Positions 59,150-64,000 of a DNA stretch of 64,000 bases are shown piece by piece. A program made the position numbers and the translations under genes. The notes beneath the pieces are model-generated. The model searched no databases. It saw nothing but the letters and a program-made list of their open reading frames with translations, and was not told the DNA's origin. The stretch comes from Eudorina sp. 2006-703-Eu-15. Lineage: Eukaryota; Chlorophyta; Chlorophyceae; Chlamydomonadales; Volvocaceae. The stretch lies in assembly GCA_003117195.1 (NCBI GenBank), contig BDSI01000013.1, positions 1,335,146-1,399,145 of the forward strand, read 5' to 3'. How positions within the stretch are numbered: the stretch's first letter is position 1; each line of letters begins with the position of its first letter.

Positions 59150-61173
59150 ACGTGACCCGCGTGCAGGTGGGGGTGTAGGCGGCAGAGGCGGCAGGGGCGG
59201 TGGCTTCGGGCGGGGCGTGGGAGGCTGTATGAGAGAGAGTCCAGCGGTGGAGGAGAAGAATGGCGGGCTCTGGAGAGTGATGAATGACGTGGGTGTTTCG
59301 CGAGGGGGAAACCCGCCCGCACCAACCCGAAGTGTGTACGGGGGAGCGGGAGAGGGGGTGCGTGCGACGGAGAGCCCGGGGCCCATACCCCAGCGAGGTG
59401 AGGAGAGGAGAGGGGAAGAGAGGAGGGGAGAGGAGGGGAGAGGACAGAGGACAGGTGTCACGAGCGGCTGGAGGCCAGGGGACGGAGGGCGGAGGGCACA
59501 CTCAGTGCGTGAGCAGCGGCGGGCTGGCGGCAGTGAGAGAAGGAGTGCTGCGGAGGGGGGTTGGGTTGAAGATCGGAGGAGCAGGATCAGGACGGAGAGC
59601 AGGAGGGCGGCGCGAGCAGGGGCCTCAGCCGAGGGAGGGAAGGGGGCAAGGAGGTCTGCCCGGCTGCCTGCCTGCCTATGCGCGGCAGCTTCCGCTGCAC
59701 CGTTGCCGTTTCATGCGTGGTTGACGAATGAGACTGAGAGTGCTGCGGTAGCTGGTCCGACTGCGGTACCTACCCGCGACCTGCCCGCGCTGCTGCCTCT
59801 GGTAAGCGGACGGCTGCCGGCACAGTTGTGGGCGCCTTCAGCGGAATGGGTGCGCACTGCTGCATCCCATGGGGTGAGCCGCGGGTCCATTAATCACCTT
59901 CCCGGCGGCAATCTGTTTGGATGGATGGCAGCGGCCTGGCAAGGTCTGGCACACAGACATGGGCAACATGATGCCGCAACCGGTGTGGCAGCATCGGTGC
60001 TGACGCGTGCGTTACTCATTGCAAAGGGGGGAGTGTTCGCACGCTGCGTTTTTTGTTCGCACGCTGCGTTTTTGTCTCGCCTGGGAGGGTGCGCGCAGCT
60101 GCTTGGTTCGTCTTGCCCGCATATTTGGAGGCCCCGTTTTTACAGGGGGGCGGGAGGGGAAAGGGGGAAGCTGGGGGAAGGGGCCCCGCAGCGCCGCCAC
60201 GTTGGCGATCCCTGACGGTGCAACAGCCCCCTGGCCTGTCCACTTTACCCCTATTTGTAGTTGATTTTGATGGAGAGATCACTTAATATGTCTTTTGGTG
60301 CATGCACATGAAGACTTGTACTCGTTATCCACCCCGCGACGTGCGGTCGTGTGTTGCCCACCTCAGGACAAGTGGTGGGACGCCATCGGTTAGGTGGGAC
60401 TAGCGCGCTGAAGAAGAGAGAGGCGACGTGCGGTGCCGATACTGGCATGTACGGGCCCTGTTCGGTTCTTCGTACGGTGTACTGCGATGGGACGGCATCT
60501 TTGTGACGAAGATAGGTACGGCAAATTATGCGGAACGCTCATGCGTGCTGAGGACCCGGGCGGTAGGGCGGCTGCAGCGGGACATGTGCGATTTGATCCG
60601 TGCGCTCGGGACCGCGGACGCCTGCGGGGGAGTTGTCATTGATGGAAAGGGGGTCGCGGTACATGAGGGATCGTGCGTCGCAAGGCGGGCCTGTTCATGC
60701 AGGTCTGGTCGGAACGATGCGCCGGGGAGTAGGGCAGTCCGACGCCACCTGTGACCTGCAGAGTCTTCAAACATGGACGGGTGCGAACGTGCGCCGACAG
60801 CTGTTCCGGAAGTCACCCATGACCGTTTGAGTCAATGCAGTCGACACGTTCAAAGAGCCGACATCCTGCTTGTCCTTACCCGGCTCGATGTTGTGACTAG
60901 GTGATCAGGGACACGGGGCGGGTGCTTCGGTGATCCCAGATCCCTTAGTAACATATCCCCCGGCCTGGAGCTCAGCACGCCCCGCACATAATGTGTCATG
61001 AATATGCGTGTGCAACTTTTGAGGTAAGCTGCTCGCTGCATCTGTCAACCTCGGTGTAAGCAGCTGAGATCCTTGCTGGACTGTAGATGACCAAAGGAGC
61101 AACGAGCAGAAACCACCTGCTGCAGTGCTCTTGACGTTGCTGGGCTGCAAGTAAAAGACCAACGGTGAGATTC
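59150..61173. other. long region downstream of the branching enzyme, no gene seen
   Basis: G-rich at first, with a GAGGAGAGG repeat at 59398-59452, then balanced composition. Long frames (for example plus 59217-60215) have no domain similarity and follow the base composition. No TGTAA signal was found within 1.5 kb of the stop; the first plus-strand copy is at 61055. Confidence 0.4.
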
Positions 61174-61617
61174 ATGGCTGAATCTGACCCTGCTGACTGC
61201 GAGATGACGACGATTCCGTCAAGCCCCCGCGAAACGCGAAACCCATCCGAGGAACCCCCTTCCCCGGGCCCTGCCACATCATCATCAACGAACCCACCAT
61301 GCCCACTTGCGCCCGCGGGACCCGTACGACAACTTAGCAGTTCGCAGAGCGCTCTCCCCTTGTCATCCGGCACCCAGAAGCAAGATCTTTTGCGAAAGCG
61401 ACTCCGCAGCCCGCCCCGAACTGACCTGATTGAATACGTACACCAAGTGCGCTTCAAAAGCCCGCCGACAATCGCCGCTGTCACGGAGCGCGGCTTGATC
61501 CCAGCTTTGCACCTTCCACCCGATGACAGCCGCAAAGCCCGAAGCCTCACCGCTGCCTCACCGTTCTCCCAAACGCCACCCTCTATCCCATCTTCGGCAC
61601 TTTTCCCGCGCTCGTAA
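61174..61617 (+). CDS. hypothetical Pro/Ser-rich protein with an RPEL-like stretch
   Basis: Single-exon ORF of 147 residues starting at an ATG in TTCATGG context (an in-frame ATG at 61165 is also possible). The first 60 residues are Ser/Pro/Glu-rich and probably disordered. The centre has KQDLLRKRLRSPPRTDLIE, loosely like the actin-binding RPEL motif, followed by VRFKSPPTIAAVTERGLIPA. The C-terminal third is again Ser/Pro-rich. No clear family, no obvious poly(A) signal nearby, and an equally long frame exists on the other strand, so it may not be a gene. If real it could be one exon of a longer protein. Confidence 0.35.
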   Translation: MAESDPADCEMTTIPSSPRETRNPSEEPPSPGPATSSSTNPPCPLAPAGPVRQLSSSQSALPLSSGTQKQDLLRKRLRSPPRTDLIEYVHQVRFKSPPTIAAVTERGLIPALHLPPDDSRKARSLTAASPFSQTPPSIPSSALFPRS

Positions 61618-62794
61618 ACGCCCGACAGCCCACTAAGCCCTCCACCCAACCCACTCAACCCCCTCACGCCAGGGCACCACGACGCTAGGCTACATGCACT
61701 AGCATCCAAATGCCTGCAGGGACGTGGCGCTCACCCCACCGACCCCCGCACGTTGTAGTACATTAGGCGGACCGCTCATGAAGGCACCTCCTTATTCTGA
61801 CCCGCACTGCGCATCCTTCCCTAGCCCACCCCATGCACATGCAAGGGTAGCACATCTAACGGGTGGATTGCGAACAGGACCCACATCCCCTCCCGACGCA
61901 TACGTACGTTACGTAATCCTCAGCCCCGTCCCCCCATGCTCCCCCAAACTGTCCTCCGTCTGAGTCACCTGGCCCCCTTCCACCAGGCTGTGTTCGGAAC
62001 CAGGCGACCAGAGCGACTTCCGGGGGGGGCCGGAACTTCCTCCGTTCGGACGAAGGTCATTTCCGCCCCGCCAAATTGCACACCCCTCACAGCTCCCTAT
62101 CTCCCTCTACAAGAGGCGACAGCGCCCGTGCCCGTGTATTGTTTCCGTCCCCTTACGCCCGCATCCCATGCGATGCGTCACGTGAGCCCAGTAACATGAA
62201 ACTGCAGCCAACCCCCAAAACTGCCATACCCGAATACGTCATCGCGGGGCGCCACGAGACCGTCCGCTCCAGTGCTGCTTAGGCCGCCGCTGAGTACATT
62301 CGCCAAGCCACCGGTAACAGGATGGGATGCCCAGCCCTGGCTGTTCAATCACACATTCCGGCGGACACGGTCCTGTGCACCGCATAATGATCCACCTCGC
62401 AAAGACATGGCGGGTGACGGGCGAATGCGGAGACAAAGCGCGACGCGATGTTGGAACCCCGGGCTGGCGACCCCGAGTTGGAACCTCGGGTCGCCAGCCC
62501 GTGTAGTCCAAACCTGCTCAAACCCAAACTCGAGGCCCCCCAAAGATCGATTGCGACGCCACCCGTCCCCGCTCACCCATTCCCCCAACGTCGGTCAATT
62601 TGCGCAAAGAGCTGCGCTCCAGGCTACGTCTGCTGTGGGCTGCGAAAAGGCGACATACCGCTGCCAAGGAATTCAGTCACTGCTTCCCAGAAGTCAATTT
62701 TTGATTCTCTTCAATGCTGATGCTGATTTGGTTCTCATGCTTTGTGTGAAGGAAAGCGGATGGGACGATGAGACAACATCCAGCCGTCGGCTAC
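61618..62794. other. intergenic, with a strong hairpin
   Basis: No coding signal. Cytosine-rich. Holds the inverted repeat at 62461-62500 and, near its right end, the 3' UTR of RPS3. Confidence 0.45.
62461..62500. repeat. inverted repeat forming a GC-rich hairpin
   Basis: Left arm 62461-62477 (GGGCTGGCGACCCCGAG) pairs with right arm 62485-62500 (CTCGGGTCGCCAGCCC) with one bulged base and a 7-nt loop. The motif TTGGAACC occurs both just before the left arm and inside the loop. Confidence 0.9.
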
Positions 62795-62799
62795 TTACA
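62795..62799 (-). terminator. poly(A) signal TGTAA (RPS3)
   Basis: TGTAA on the minus strand 14 bp after the RPS3 stop, giving a very short 3' UTR as is common for ribosomal protein genes. Confidence 0.6.
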
Positions 62800-62812
62800 A
62801 AGTCCGCACCCT

Positions 62813-64000
<1,188 letters not shown>

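Noticed and set aside
59217..60215. 332-residue plus-strand frame after the branching enzyme
   Set aside because: Simple-repeat and composition driven, no conserved motif; treated as non-coding.

Overview
The window is nuclear DNA of a green alga, most likely from the Chlamydomonadales (Chlamydomonas/Volvox relatives). The evidence is GC-rich coding sequence, genes cut into many exons by 60-700 bp introns with GT(G/A)AG donors, TGTAA poly(A) signals (not AATAAA) after several stop codons, a plant-type starch branching enzyme, a thylakoid-type adenine nucleotide carrier, and a transmembrane kinase whose ectodomain looks like a large volvocine family. The species cannot be fixed from sequence alone. 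Exons below were joined by hand; splice phases agree at every junction unless stated.

Layout. 1-17.6 kb, all plus strand: 3' part of an OPR/RAP-like helical-repeat protein (1-2513); dolichyldiphosphatase (4655-5361); a nine-exon 699-residue coiled-coil protein (6270-11138); a SET-domain lysine methyltransferase of the Rubisco-LSMT/SETD type (12485-16620, start uncertain); a small one-helix membrane protein (17239-17583). 18.3-43.5 kb, all minus strand: complete CDC45 replication factor (18369-21974, 12 exons); a receptor-like TKL protein kinase (26341-34748, about 18 exons, 5' end partly unresolved); phosphoinositide phospholipase C (37516-43484, 10 exons). 44-59.2 kb, plus strand: mitochondrial-carrier-family protein resembling the thylakoid ADP/ATP carrier (44033-47357, 7 exons) and starch branching enzyme (48410-59149, 20 exons). 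61-64 kb: a weak single-exon ORF on plus (61174-61617) and ribosomal protein uS3/RPS3 on minus (62813-63508).

The genes are functionally unrelated, as expected for a eukaryotic chromosome arm: glycan carrier recycling, DNA replication, lipid and kinase signalling, plastid nucleotide transport, starch synthesis and translation. PLC and the carrier are divergent across about 550 bp and could share a promoter.

The most unusual feature is inside a starch branching enzyme intron: at 54231-54571 lies sense-strand nuclear-type 18S rRNA sequence made of two pieces in scrambled order, joined at a 6-bp microhomology. Other points worth checking are long G-rich arrays that begin exactly at a splice donor of the same gene, an 18-bp microexon inside the kinase activation segment, three GC-AG introns, and a PLC whose predicted N terminus looks doubly acylated. 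Between genes there are long stretches (notably 22.0-26.3, 34.8-37.5 and 59.2-61.2 kb) where I see no convincing gene. No tRNA genes, CRISPR arrays or intact transposons were recognised.
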